From Algibacter luteus (GTDB taxonomy: Bacteria; Bacteroidota; Bacteroidia; Flavobacteriales; Flavobacteriaceae), in contig NZ_FQYK01000002.1 in NCBI RefSeq assembly GCF_900141715.1, forward strand, positions 425,495-489,494: DNA of 64,000 nucleotides, given 5' to 3'. Both the position numbers and the translations under genes were made by a program. The notes beneath the pieces were generated by a model. The model ran no database searches and was not told where the DNA came from. It saw only the letters and a list, made by a program, of their open reading frames with translations. Below, in pieces: positions 16,861-24,203 of this stretch. Each line of letters opens with the position of its first letter. Positions within the stretch are counted from its first letter, which is position 1.

Positions 16861-18322
16861 GCCACAAATACATGTTGTATGGTTGAAACGCGATTTGCGC
16901 TTGCACGATAATGAGGCTATTTTTAATGCTCTAGTTACTGGTAAAAAGGTGTTGTTTTTATATAGTTTTGAGCCTTTACTTATTAATGACTCACATTACA
17001 GCGAGCGTCATTGGAATTTTATAAAAGAATCATTGGTAGATTTAAATAACGAACTGAAACCTTTTGATTCAAAAGTATTGATTGTTCAATCTGATATAAT
17101 CGCGGTATTCAATCAATTACTTACAAAATATCAAATAAACAAAATCTTTTCACATCAAGAAACAGGACTTTTGGTTACCTACAATCGCGATAAAAACTTT
17201 AAACGATTCTGTAAAAACAACCTAATTGATTGGATAGAAAACATAAATAATGGTGTACAGCGCGGATTAAAAAATCGGGAGCAATGGACGGCGCTGTGCA
17301 ATGCATTTTTCGAAATTGACGCTTTACCTTTTCAACCAAAACCCAATCAATTATTGAGTATTAGCGACATTGAAATGCTTGAGGCAAATTTTAAAATCCC
17401 TAATTTAAATACACCTCAAACTACAGCATTCCAAAAAGGTGGACGAAGCATGGGTTTGAAATACTTAAATTCCTTCTTTGAAACACGCTACCCTAATTAT
17501 ATGCTTCATATTTCAAAACCAGAATTAGCTAGAAAGAGTTGCAGTAGAATTTCGCCTTATATAGCTTGGGGCAACTTATCAATAAGAGAAGTCTATCAAC
17601 AAGCATATCATCTAAAAAAAACGGCAAAACATAAAAAAGCAATAGAAGCATTTATGTCTCGTTTACGATGGCAAGCCCATTTTATACAAAAATTTGAAAT
17701 GGAACATACCATGGAAGAAGCCAGTATCAATAAAGGGTTTCATAAACTTAAAAAAAGTATTTCACAAGAGTATTTAGAGGCTTGGAAAACAGGTCAAACT
17801 GGATATCCGCTCATTGATGCTTGCATGCGATGTTTAAACGAAACAGGATATTTAAATTTTAGAATGCGAGCTTTAGTGGTATCCTTCTTAACGCACAATC
17901 TGTGGCAACCTTGGCAAGAAGCCACCACCCATTTATCACAAATGTTTCTTGATTTCGAACCGGGTATTCATTTTCCGCAATTACAAATGCAAGCCGGTGA
18001 AACGGGAATTAATATGCTTCGTATTTACAACCCCGTAAAGAATAGTTTAGAACACGATCCGAGTGCTACATTTATTAAAAAATGGGTTCCAGAACTAAAA
18101 CTTTTAGATACGCCTTTAGCACATCAGCCTTATTTAATGACGCCTTTAGAAGAACAGTTATTCAATTTTAAACTAGGCGAAGATTATCCGTATCCTATTG
18201 TAGCGTTAGAATCTAGTCGTAAAAAAGCAGGTGACATTCTTTGGAATCTTCGAAAAAACAAGAAAGTAAAAGCAGAAAGCCAAAGAATTCTTAAAAAACA
18301 TATTGTAAAAAATAGGTTTTAA
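16850..18322 (+). CDS. Divergent cryptochrome/photolyase-family flavoprotein with altered flavin site
   Basis: 490 residues. The N-terminal fold begins VVWLKRDLRLHDNEAIFNAL and the FAD domain has SRISPYIAWGNLSIREVY and TGYPLIDACMRCLNETGYL. Alignment by eye of DFEPGIHFPQLQM (368-380) with DYEMASNVGNWQW of the CPD photolyase at 22831-24135 is gap-free. It puts His374 where the flavin-N5 Asn (E. coli N378) sits, Leu378 at the triad Trp (W382) and Met380 at the substrate Trp (W384). Canonical dimer repair is therefore doubtful; a photoreceptor or another repair specificity is possible. The motif AGETGINMLRIYNP follows. It overlaps the previous gene by 11 nt and ends the first transcription unit of the island. 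Confidence 0.85.
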   Translation: MNIKPQIHVVWLKRDLRLHDNEAIFNALVTGKKVLFLYSFEPLLINDSHYSERHWNFIKESLVDLNNELKPFDSKVLIVQSDIIAVFNQLLTKYQINKIFSHQETGLLVTYNRDKNFKRFCKNNLIDWIENINNGVQRGLKNREQWTALCNAFFEIDALPFQPKPNQLLSISDIEMLEANFKIPNLNTPQTTAFQKGGRSMGLKYLNSFFETRYPNYMLHISKPELARKSCSRISPYIAWGNLSIREVYQQAYHLKKTAKHKKAIEAFMSRLRWQAHFIQKFEMEHTMEEASINKGFHKLKKSISQEYLEAWKTGQTGYPLIDACMRCLNETGYLNFRMRALVVSFLTHNLWQPWQEATTHLSQMFLDFEPGIHFPQLQMQAGETGINMLRIYNPVKNSLEHDPSATFIKKWVPELKLLDTPLAHQPYLMTPLEEQLFNFKLGEDYPYPIVALESSRKKAGDILWNLRKNKKVKAESQRILKKHIVKNRF

Positions 18323-18394
18323 GAATTTCAATCTCCTCATTTTCAATTATTTAATCTAAATAATAGAAAAAATCAATAGTGCTATGATAATTTT

Positions 18395-18437
18395 TGTTTA
18401 ATTTATTTCGTAAAAAGTTAAACATTTTGTAAATTTG
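18395..18437 (+). promoter_or_regulatory. Promoter 2 of photolyase island with the same inverted repeat
   Basis: TGTTTAAT (18395-18402) and GTTAAACA (18417-18424), 14-bp spacer, precede TAAATTTG (18430-18437), an exact -7 match to TAnnTTTG. TTTC at 18406-18409 sits 20 bp upstream, where the -33 element belongs, so the operator half-sites bracket the -33 region. The next start codon is at 18455. Confidence 0.75.
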
Positions 18438-18454
18438 AGTAATAAGATTACAAA

Positions 18455-18883
18455 ATGATACTAAACACAACACATTTTAATAAAGAACACAAGCAGTTAC
18501 TAAGCGATTTGGTAGGTGTGCCTTTTTCATTTTTAGAAGCGTTTAAAATGAAAGGTGTTGGGTCAAAACGTATGATCATTGAAGATGTGAGTCCGAATTT
18601 ACAGTTATATATGAATCTTGTTTCAGATATTAATTACGCCAACATCGAGTTGCGTAAAAACGGGGTTCTCATTTACATTAATAAAGGATTACAAAACTAT
18701 ACTTGGGCTATTCCATACTATCAATTGGTGATCTATAAAACAAACGGCGCAAGTATTCATGCTCAAGGAAGATACATTCACTTTAAAAATAACAAAACGT
18801 TTAGAGAGAACAAATCATTTTTCAGAAAAATGCTTGATGAAAAGATTAGGTACGATGAAAAATATAATTTTTTAGGCGTATGA
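18455..18883 (+). CDS. Uncharacterised 142-residue protein opening the second island operon
   Basis: I do not recognise a named domain. The sequence is soluble and mixed alpha/beta, with basic and aromatic character: LQLYMNLVSDINYANIELRK, then a run of predicted beta strands (GVLIYINKGLQNYTWAIPYY, QLVIYKTNGASIHAQGRYIHF) and a charged C-terminal helix (RENKSFFRKMLDEKIRYDE). No cysteine pairs or signal peptide are seen. It starts 18 bp after the -7 box of the shared-motif promoter, and its stop overlaps the DUF2805 start as ATGA, so translation is probably coupled. This suggests a dedicated role in the photolyase system. Confidence 0.8.
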   Translation: MILNTTHFNKEHKQLLSDLVGVPFSFLEAFKMKGVGSKRMIIEDVSPNLQLYMNLVSDINYANIELRKNGVLIYINKGLQNYTWAIPYYQLVIYKTNGASIHAQGRYIHFKNNKTFRENKSFFRKMLDEKIRYDEKYNFLGV

Positions 18884-19152
18884 ATTTAACGATCAATGAA
18901 ATTGATAGAATAATTGAAATGGCCTGGGAAGACCGAACCACATTTGAAGCCATTAAATATCAATTTAAACTCGATGAGCAACAAGTTATTGAGCTCATGA
19001 GAAAAGAAATGAAACCAAGTAGTTTCAGGCTTTGGCGAAAGCGAGTACAAGGAAGAAAAACCAAACATGAAAAATTGAGAGTTTTTGAAAAAGGACGATT
19101 TAAATGCAGCAGACAAAAGCAAATTACGCACAACAATATTTCAAAACGTTAA
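18880..19152 (+). CDS. DUF2805/TIGR03643 small basic protein
   Basis: 90 residues. The start NEIDRIIEMAWEDRTTFEAI and the core QFKLDEQQVIELMRKEMKPS then FRLWRKRVQGRKTKHEKLR are characteristic of TIGR03643 (DUF2805), an HTH-like helical fold with a very basic tail. The family is repeatedly found beside photolyase/cryptochrome genes. Its role is unproven; the fold and charge suggest nucleic-acid binding. Translation is coupled to the preceding unknown gene by a 4-nt overlap. The C-terminal 20 residues (KCSRQKQITHNN) are longer than the core family. Confidence 0.88.
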   Translation: MNLTINEIDRIIEMAWEDRTTFEAIKYQFKLDEQQVIELMRKEMKPSSFRLWRKRVQGRKTKHEKLRVFEKGRFKCSRQKQITHNNISKR

Positions 19153-19204
19153 TAACGTGCTTTGATTGAATTAAAACCTCAAGACAGCACATAAAAAAGA
19201 AGCT

Positions 19205-19900
19205 ATGGAAATAGAAAAATTAATCACTAAAAAAAACGGTAATAAATTGAATGGTTTCACTTTGGAAGACATTGGAAACGATCATTTATTTACAGGTTTA
19301 GAAACACCAATGAAACCAGATGCTTTCAAACTTTCGGATTCTGAAAAGAAAGCGCGTATTGCAATTCTGTTTGAAGAAATTATGGATGTTATGGGTTTAG
19401 ATTTGAATGATGATTCATTACAAGGAACACCCGAGCGTGTCGCTAAAATGTATATTGATGAGATTTTCTCTGGACTAAACCCTGCCAATAAACCAAAGGT
19501 TGCTTTGTTTGACAACAAGTACCAATACAACCAGATGTTGATTGAAAAAAATATTACGTTTTATTCAAACTGCGAGCATCATTTTGTACCCATAATAGGG
19601 AAAGCGCATGTGGCTTACATATCATCTGGAAAAGTTATTGGGCTTTCAAAACTAAATAGAATTGTTCAGTACTATGCCAAACGACCGCAGGTGCAAGAGC
19701 GCTTAACTAACCAGATTGCAAACGAGTTAAAATCTATTTTAGAAACCGATAATGTTGCAGTAATAATCGATGCGAAACATTTATGTGTATCATCTAGAGG
19801 TATAAAAGACGACACGTCCTCAACCGTTACGGCTTATTATGGCGGGCAATTTAATACTTCGGAAAAAATAACAGAATTACAGAACTATATAAACACTTAA
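19205..19900 (+). CDS. folE: GTP cyclohydrolase I
   Basis: 231 residues. Zinc ligands are visible as C123 and H126 in NCEHHFVP and C194 in HLCVSSRG, matching C110, H113 and C181 of E. coli FolE. QGTPERVAKMYIDE and the C-terminal SSTVTAYYGG are further family marks. The enzyme converts GTP to 7,8-dihydroneopterin triphosphate, the first step to folates and pterins. Its place inside the photolyase island suggests it supplies the methenyl-THF or pterin antenna of CRY-DASH and CPD photolyase. It could also be a second copy of a housekeeping folE elsewhere, which this window cannot show. Confidence 0.95.
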   Translation: MEIEKLITKKNGNKLNGFTLEDIGNDHLFTGLETPMKPDAFKLSDSEKKARIAILFEEIMDVMGLDLNDDSLQGTPERVAKMYIDEIFSGLNPANKPKVALFDNKYQYNQMLIEKNITFYSNCEHHFVPIIGKAHVAYISSGKVIGLSKLNRIVQYYAKRPQVQERLTNQIANELKSILETDNVAVIIDAKHLCVSSRGIKDDTSSTVTAYYGGQFNTSEKITELQNYINT

Positions 19901-19904
19901 AATT

Positions 19905-20129
19905 ATGGATTTAATAAACAAAGCATTAGAATTTGAAAAAAGAAAAATGAGATCTTTATCTACTAGCGACCGTGTAAAAATCTCTAGAGAAGCCAAAGCC
20001 TTAATTTTGGATTTAAACCAAATTTACAAGGTTAAAAAAGACGAAAAAATCATGGATATCATGAAACGTTTAACCGTAATAAAAAGAAAGGTAGAAAAGC
20101 GATTAAAAGGTGCGCCTCTAACTGCTTAA
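19905..20129 (+). CDS. Short helical charged protein, tandem paralogue 1
   Basis: 74 residues, about a third Lys/Arg/Glu/Asp: ALEFEKRKMRSLSTSDRVKI, REAKALILDLNQIYKVKKDE, IMDIMKRLTVIKRKVEKRLK. It is predicted to be two or three amphipathic helices with a strongly basic C-terminus. It starts 4 nt after folE. The product of the gene at 20272-20487 is a clear paralogue (same ALEFEKRK start and MKRLTVIK.K.EKRLKG end). I know no function. Confidence 0.8.
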   Translation: MDLINKALEFEKRKMRSLSTSDRVKISREAKALILDLNQIYKVKKDEKIMDIMKRLTVIKRKVEKRLKGAPLTA

Positions 20130-20271
20130 CTATTAAAAACAGACTATTCTTTTAAAGAAATATTAAAAATTTCCTAATAAATCTATAGAAAAATAGTTAA
20201 TCTCGCATAATTTACTATATTGCCAAATTCGTGCACAAATCGCACAATTTTAGTAAGATTAAAAACAAATT

Positions 20272-20487
20272 ATGGAGATTATTGAAAAAGCTTTAGAGTT
20301 CGAAAAACGCAAGCACACTTTCAAAACAACAAGTGAGCGCATCGAATCGTCTAGAGAAGTTAAAGATTTAATATTAAGCTTAAACACAATATACAAAAAA
20401 GACAAAGATCCTGAAATAATGGACTTGATGAAGCGCTTAACAGTCATTAAGCAAAAAATTGAAAAAAGGCTAAAGGGCAGGCCATAA
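20272..20487 (+). CDS. Short helical charged protein, tandem paralogue 2
   Basis: 71 residues: KALEFEKRKHTFKTTSERIE, SREVKDLILSLNTIYKKDKD, then MDLMKRLTVIKQKIEKRLKG. It aligns end to end without gaps with the protein at 19905-20129 and shares about 60 percent of its residues by eye, so the pair arose by local duplication. A 142-bp AT-rich gap separates them, containing no shared-motif operator that I can find. The next gene follows after 22 bp. Confidence 0.8.
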   Translation: MEIIEKALEFEKRKHTFKTTSERIESSREVKDLILSLNTIYKKDKDPEIMDLMKRLTVIKQKIEKRLKGRP

Positions 20488-20509
20488 CATAAACTATGCC
20501 CTGAAACCT

Positions 20510-21193
20510 ATGAAAACAATAATAGTAGTTGGTGGAAGTAAGGGCATTGGAAAAGCTTTAGTAGAAAAGCTTTTAGCTCATAGCAATGTTATAAACATTA
20601 GCAGAAGTACTCCCGAAATATCGCATCAAAATTTAACACACTACAGTTGCGATATTATACAGAACGATTTACCCGAAATTGAATCAGCAGATGGTTTAGT
20701 ATACTGCCCAGGTAGTATTAACCTAAAACCTATTGCTCGCTTAAGTATAGACGATTTTAAAAATGATTTTGAAATTAATGTACTTGGTGCGGTTAAAGTG
20801 ATACAGAAATACCTCCCGATTCTTAAAAACGGAGAGCACCCATCTGTGGTTCTTTTTAGTACGGTGGCGGCCAAATTAGGTATGCCCTATCATGCCAGCA
20901 TAGCAGTTGCAAAATCTGGCGTTGAAGGTCTAGTAAAATCATTAGGAGCAGAATTAGCGCCGACTTTACGCATTAATGCCATAGCGCCAACCGTAACAGA
21001 TACCGATCTTGCATCGAAATTGTTGAGAAACGAGAAAATGATTGAAAACATAACAGAACGTCATCCACTCAAAAAGTTCCTTTCTCCAGAAGAAGTGGCA
21101 GATATGGCTGTGTTTTTACTATCTGATGGCTCATCTTCAATATCCGGTCAAATATTCGAAATGGATTGTGGCATTGTAAGTTTTAAAATATAA
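20510..21193 (+). CDS. Short-chain dehydrogenase/reductase-like protein lacking the catalytic Tyr
   Basis: 227 residues with the classical SDR cofactor loop GGSKGIGKAL (8-17), CPGSI near 66-70 in the NNAG position and the active-site strand VVLFSTVAAK (S117). In the YxxxK motif the lysine is K135 (VAKSG) but the position four residues earlier is Ile131, in HASIAVAKSG, so the catalytic tyrosine seems absent. Related SDR proteins with HASxAxAK are known to me as atypical members. Activity may be altered, or Tyr127 (PYHAS) may substitute. A GxxFxxDCG-like end (FEMDCGIVS) closes the fold. It is followed 3 bp later by the glutathione peroxidase gene. Confidence 0.85.
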   Translation: MKTIIVVGGSKGIGKALVEKLLAHSNVINISRSTPEISHQNLTHYSCDIIQNDLPEIESADGLVYCPGSINLKPIARLSIDDFKNDFEINVLGAVKVIQKYLPILKNGEHPSVVLFSTVAAKLGMPYHASIAVAKSGVEGLVKSLGAELAPTLRINAIAPTVTDTDLASKLLRNEKMIENITERHPLKKFLSPEEVADMAVFLLSDGSSSISGQIFEMDCGIVSFKI

Positions 21194-21195
21194 GT

Positions 21196-21735
21196 ATGAA
21201 CCCTCTAAAAGCTTTTCTCGCAACATTATCATCAAATTCGAAACCACAAAAAAGTATGGAAATAGATAGTCTATATAGCATCAAAATAAATGCCTTAAAT
21301 GGCGAACCTATCGACTTATCGAAATTTAAGGGTAAGCATATACTTTTTGTCAATGTAGCCTCTAAATGCGGTTTTACACCACAGTACAAAGCGCTTCAAG
21401 AATTACATGAAACTTACCAAGATAAATTACAAATTATTGGCGTGCCTTGTAATCAATTTGGTGGGCAAGAACCAGGTAATGCAGAAGACATATCATCATT
21501 TTGCGAATTAAATTATGGTGTAACTTTTTTAATCACTGAGAAGATTGACGTTAAAGGCAAAGACCAACATCCTTTATATTATTGGCTTACAACCAAAGAA
21601 AACAACGGTATAAAAAATTCGAAAGTCAAATGGAACTTTCAAAAATACTTAATAGACCCTTCAGGAAACTTCGTTGATTATTATTTTTCAACGACAAACC
21701 CATTGAGTTCAAAAATCACAAATCACATAAAATAA
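21196..21735 (+). CDS. Glutathione peroxidase family thiol peroxidase
   Basis: 179 residues from the first ATG; an internal ATG at 21256 (MEIDSLYSI) would give the standard 159-residue length, and the extra 20 residues are not obviously a signal peptide. The peroxidatic residue is cysteine C58 in NVASKCGFTPQY, with the Gln and Trp of the catalytic set in PCNQFGGQEPG and KWNFQKYLID. Bacterial Cys-GPx enzymes usually reduce lipid or organic hydroperoxides with thioredoxin. The position in the photolyase island fits a defence against light-generated peroxides. Confidence 0.93.
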   Translation: MNPLKAFLATLSSNSKPQKSMEIDSLYSIKINALNGEPIDLSKFKGKHILFVNVASKCGFTPQYKALQELHETYQDKLQIIGVPCNQFGGQEPGNAEDISSFCELNYGVTFLITEKIDVKGKDQHPLYYWLTTKENNGIKNSKVKWNFQKYLIDPSGNFVDYYFSTTNPLSSKITNHIK

Positions 21736-21740
21736 TTGCT

Positions 21741-21917
21741 ATGTTCTCATTATTTAAAAAGAAATCAAAAAAAGAAAAATTAGAAGCAAAATTTAAAAAA
21801 CTTATGGCTGAATGGCATAAGTTATCATCGATAAACAGAGCTGCTAGCGACCAAAAATACGCTGAAGCTCAATTAATCGCTCAACAAATCAGTTCGTTAA
21901 AACATGAAACTTCTTAA
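21741..21917 (+). CDS. Lacal_2735-type small protein
   Basis: 58 residues: MFSLFKKKSKKEKLEAKFKK, LMAEWHKLSSINRAASDQKY, AEAQLIAQQISSLK. It matches the pattern of the short Flavobacteriaceae family named after Lacal_2735 (MFxLFKKKS start, one long charged helix, S.NR..SD.KYAEA). The function is unknown. It starts 5 nt after the GPx stop and its end overlaps the TspO start by 14 nt, so it is very likely translated. Confidence 0.8.
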   Translation: MFSLFKKKSKKEKLEAKFKKLMAEWHKLSSINRAASDQKYAEAQLIAQQISSLKHETS

Positions 21918-22365
21918 ATACATCGCTGTATTTCTAATACTCAATTTTGGAGCCCTAGCCATAGGCAGTTGGCTTATGGATAATGGCCCACAAACAGATT
22001 GGTATTTAAATCTTAATCAAGCCCCTTGGACACCTCCAGGTTGGGTTTTTGGTATGGCATGGACTACCATTATGTTTTGTTTTTCAATTTATATGGCCAA
22101 CCTCTATAAAAGGTTACCCAAGAGTAATGTTCTAGTTTTATTTGCCATACAATTTGTACTTAACATTGTTTGGAATTATATCTTTTTTAATCAGCACCTT
22201 GTTGGTTTAGGCTTCACGGTCATATTATTATTAACCTTTGTGGTGGCCGTATTTGCCATAAAATATATTCAAAAAATGGGTTTGTTAACCCTCTTAATCC
22301 TACCCTATTTAATTTGGTTATGCATTGCTTCCTCTTTAAATGGCTACATTTTACTAAATAATTAG
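21904..22365 (+). CDS. TspO/MBR (tryptophan-rich sensory) membrane protein
   Basis: 153 residues, five hydrophobic helices. The family core WYLNLNQAPWTPPGWVFGMA (37-56 region) and the following MAWTTIMFC, IQFVLNIVWNYIFF are the TspO signatures; W and P residues of the porphyrin-binding pocket are kept. Bacterial TspO proteins bind tetrapyrroles, can degrade protoporphyrin IX photo-oxidatively, and control oxygen- and light-dependent responses in Rhodobacter. In this cluster it probably deals with photosensitising tetrapyrroles. Confidence 0.93.
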   Translation: MKLLKYIAVFLILNFGALAIGSWLMDNGPQTDWYLNLNQAPWTPPGWVFGMAWTTIMFCFSIYMANLYKRLPKSNVLVLFAIQFVLNIVWNYIFFNQHLVGLGFTVILLLTFVVAVFAIKYIQKMGLLTLLILPYLIWLCIASSLNGYILLNN

Positions 22366-22366
22366 A

Positions 22367-22831
22367 ATGAAAATTTACAGACTACATAAAAAGCAGAATT
22401 TACCCATTAGTATTGAGAAGGCTTGGGATTTTCTTTCCGACCCTAAGAATTTAAAAACCATTACACCAGATTATATGGGATTTCATATTTTATCTGGTGC
22501 AGACCGTCCTATGTTTGCTGGTCAAATAATTCAGTATATTGTAACACCGGTTTTAGGCATAAAAACCAAATGGGTTACCGAAATTACGCATAGTGTAGAC
22601 AAACATTATTTTGTAGACGAACAGCGTTTTGGACCCTACGCGTTATGGCATCACAAGCATTTTATAAAAGCTATTGATGGTGGTGTTGAAATGGAAGATA
22701 TTATTGACTACAAAGTACCATTTGGTTGGCTTGGGCAATTGGTTCATCCTATTCTAGTGAAACCTAAACTTGAAGAAATTTTTAATTACAGAACCACAAA
22801 ATTAGAAGAACTATTTGGTAAATATAAATAA
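22367..22831 (+). CDS. SRPBCC (START/Bet v1-like) ligand-binding protein
   Basis: 154 residues. HKKQNLPISIEKAWDFLSDP at the start and the C-terminal long helix KPKLEEIFNYRTTKLEELFG are typical of the SRPBCC fold, with VTEITHSVDKHYFVDEQRFG and MEDIIDYKVPFGWLG in between; this subtype (cyclase/dehydrase-like, CoxG-neighbour) commonly accompanies photolyases. The ligand is unknown. The last base overlaps the first base of the photolyase start (TAATG), so translation is coupled. Confidence 0.85.
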   Translation: MKIYRLHKKQNLPISIEKAWDFLSDPKNLKTITPDYMGFHILSGADRPMFAGQIIQYIVTPVLGIKTKWVTEITHSVDKHYFVDEQRFGPYALWHHKHFIKAIDGGVEMEDIIDYKVPFGWLGQLVHPILVKPKLEEIFNYRTTKLEELFGKYK

Positions 22832-24135
22832 TGAGCAAACCTATAAACATATTTTGGTTTAGAAGAGATTTAAGATTAGAAGATAATGTAGGATTATATA
22901 AAGCCTTACAATCTGAACATCCTGTTTTACCCATTTTCATTTTTGATTCTGAGATTTTAGAAAAATTACCCGAGGATGATGCTCGTGTTTCGTTTATACA
23001 TGAAACATTACAAAATATGAGCAATTTGCTGCAGAAAGAGCACAATAGCAGCATTGCCATTTACCAAGGGAAACCTATTGAAGTTTATAAAAAACTGATT
23101 AAGGAATATAACATTCAAGAAGTTTACACCAACCATGACTACGAGCCTTATGCCAAAACGAGAGATAAAGCAATCGCATCATTATTAAAAGACAACGCTA
23201 TTGCTTTTAAAACATTTAAAGACCAAGTTATTTTTGAAAAAGATGAGATTGTAAAAAGTGACGGGAAGCCTTATGTGGTTTACACACCTTACATGAAACT
23301 TTGGAAACAAACCTTTAGAAATCTCGATTTTAAACTATTCCCTTCGGAAAACATACTGGACAACTTAATATCGAAGACCGATTTACCAAATTTAAGCTTA
23401 TCGGATATTGGTTTTAAAACGTCTGATCAACGAATAACACCCTATACGGTTACTCCAAGCTTAATAAAAAACTACGAAGCCACACGGAATTTTCCAGCTA
23501 AAGATGCAACGTCTAGATTAGGACCGCATTTGCGTTTTGGTACAGTGAGTGTTAGAAAAATGGTTGAAAAAGCCATTGCTGAAGACAATGAAATATTTTG
23601 GCAAGAGCTTATTTGGCGCGAATTTTTTATGAGTATTCTTTGGCATTTTCCACACACACAAAACGAAAGCTTTAAAGCTAAATACGATCGTATTGAATGG
23701 CGGAACAACGAAACTGAATTTAAAGCGTGGTGTGAAGGTAAAACAGGTTATCCGTTAGTGGATGCTGGTATGCGACAACTCAATGCCACAGGATTCATGC
23801 ATAACCGTGTTCGCATGTTAGTGGGAAGCTTTTTGTGCAAGCATTTACTTATTGATTGGCGCTGGGGAGAGGCTTATTTTGCGGAAAAACTACACGATTA
23901 TGAAATGGCCAGTAATGTTGGTAATTGGCAGTGGGTTGCTGGTAGCGGTGTTGATGCTGCACCCTATTTTAGAATTTTTAATCCGACCACGCAGATTGAC
24001 AAATTTGATAAGAAATTAGAATACATAAAACAATGGGCTCCTGATTTTCAAGAATTGACTTATCCTGAACCCATTGTAGATCATAAATTTGCTAGAGAAC
24101 GTTGTTTAGAAACCTATAAGGCGGCTTTAAATTAA
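22831..24135 (+). CDS. phrB: Class I cyclobutane pyrimidine dimer photolyase
   Basis: 434 residues. IFWFRRDLRLEDN opens the antenna domain; the FAD/catalytic domain shows TSRLGPHLRFGTVSVRKM, WRWGEAYFAEKLHDYEM and ASNVGNWQWVAGSGVDAAPY then FRIFNPTTQ. All key positions are conserved: Asn362 (flavin N5), Trp366 (inner triad) and Trp368 (dimer stacking). It repairs cyclobutane dimers using blue light and FADH-. It is the last gene of the island and is translationally coupled to the SRPBCC gene. A dispersed repeat follows, and I see no intrinsic terminator directly after it. Confidence 0.95.
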   Translation: MSKPINIFWFRRDLRLEDNVGLYKALQSEHPVLPIFIFDSEILEKLPEDDARVSFIHETLQNMSNLLQKEHNSSIAIYQGKPIEVYKKLIKEYNIQEVYTNHDYEPYAKTRDKAIASLLKDNAIAFKTFKDQVIFEKDEIVKSDGKPYVVYTPYMKLWKQTFRNLDFKLFPSENILDNLISKTDLPNLSLSDIGFKTSDQRITPYTVTPSLIKNYEATRNFPAKDATSRLGPHLRFGTVSVRKMVEKAIAEDNEIFWQELIWREFFMSILWHFPHTQNESFKAKYDRIEWRNNETEFKAWCEGKTGYPLVDAGMRQLNATGFMHNRVRMLVGSFLCKHLLIDWRWGEAYFAEKLHDYEMASNVGNWQWVAGSGVDAAPYFRIFNPTTQIDKFDKKLEYIKQWAPDFQELTYPEPIVDHKFARERCLETYKAALN

Positions 24136-24203
24136 ATTTTATAAACAGCCCTTGTAAAAACATCCAATACCTACCCCAATTCCCCTTACCAATGTAAACA
24201 CTT

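Noticed and set aside
18886-19131. 81-codon minus-strand frame opposite DUF2805
   Set aside because: Antisense shadow of a recognised gene.
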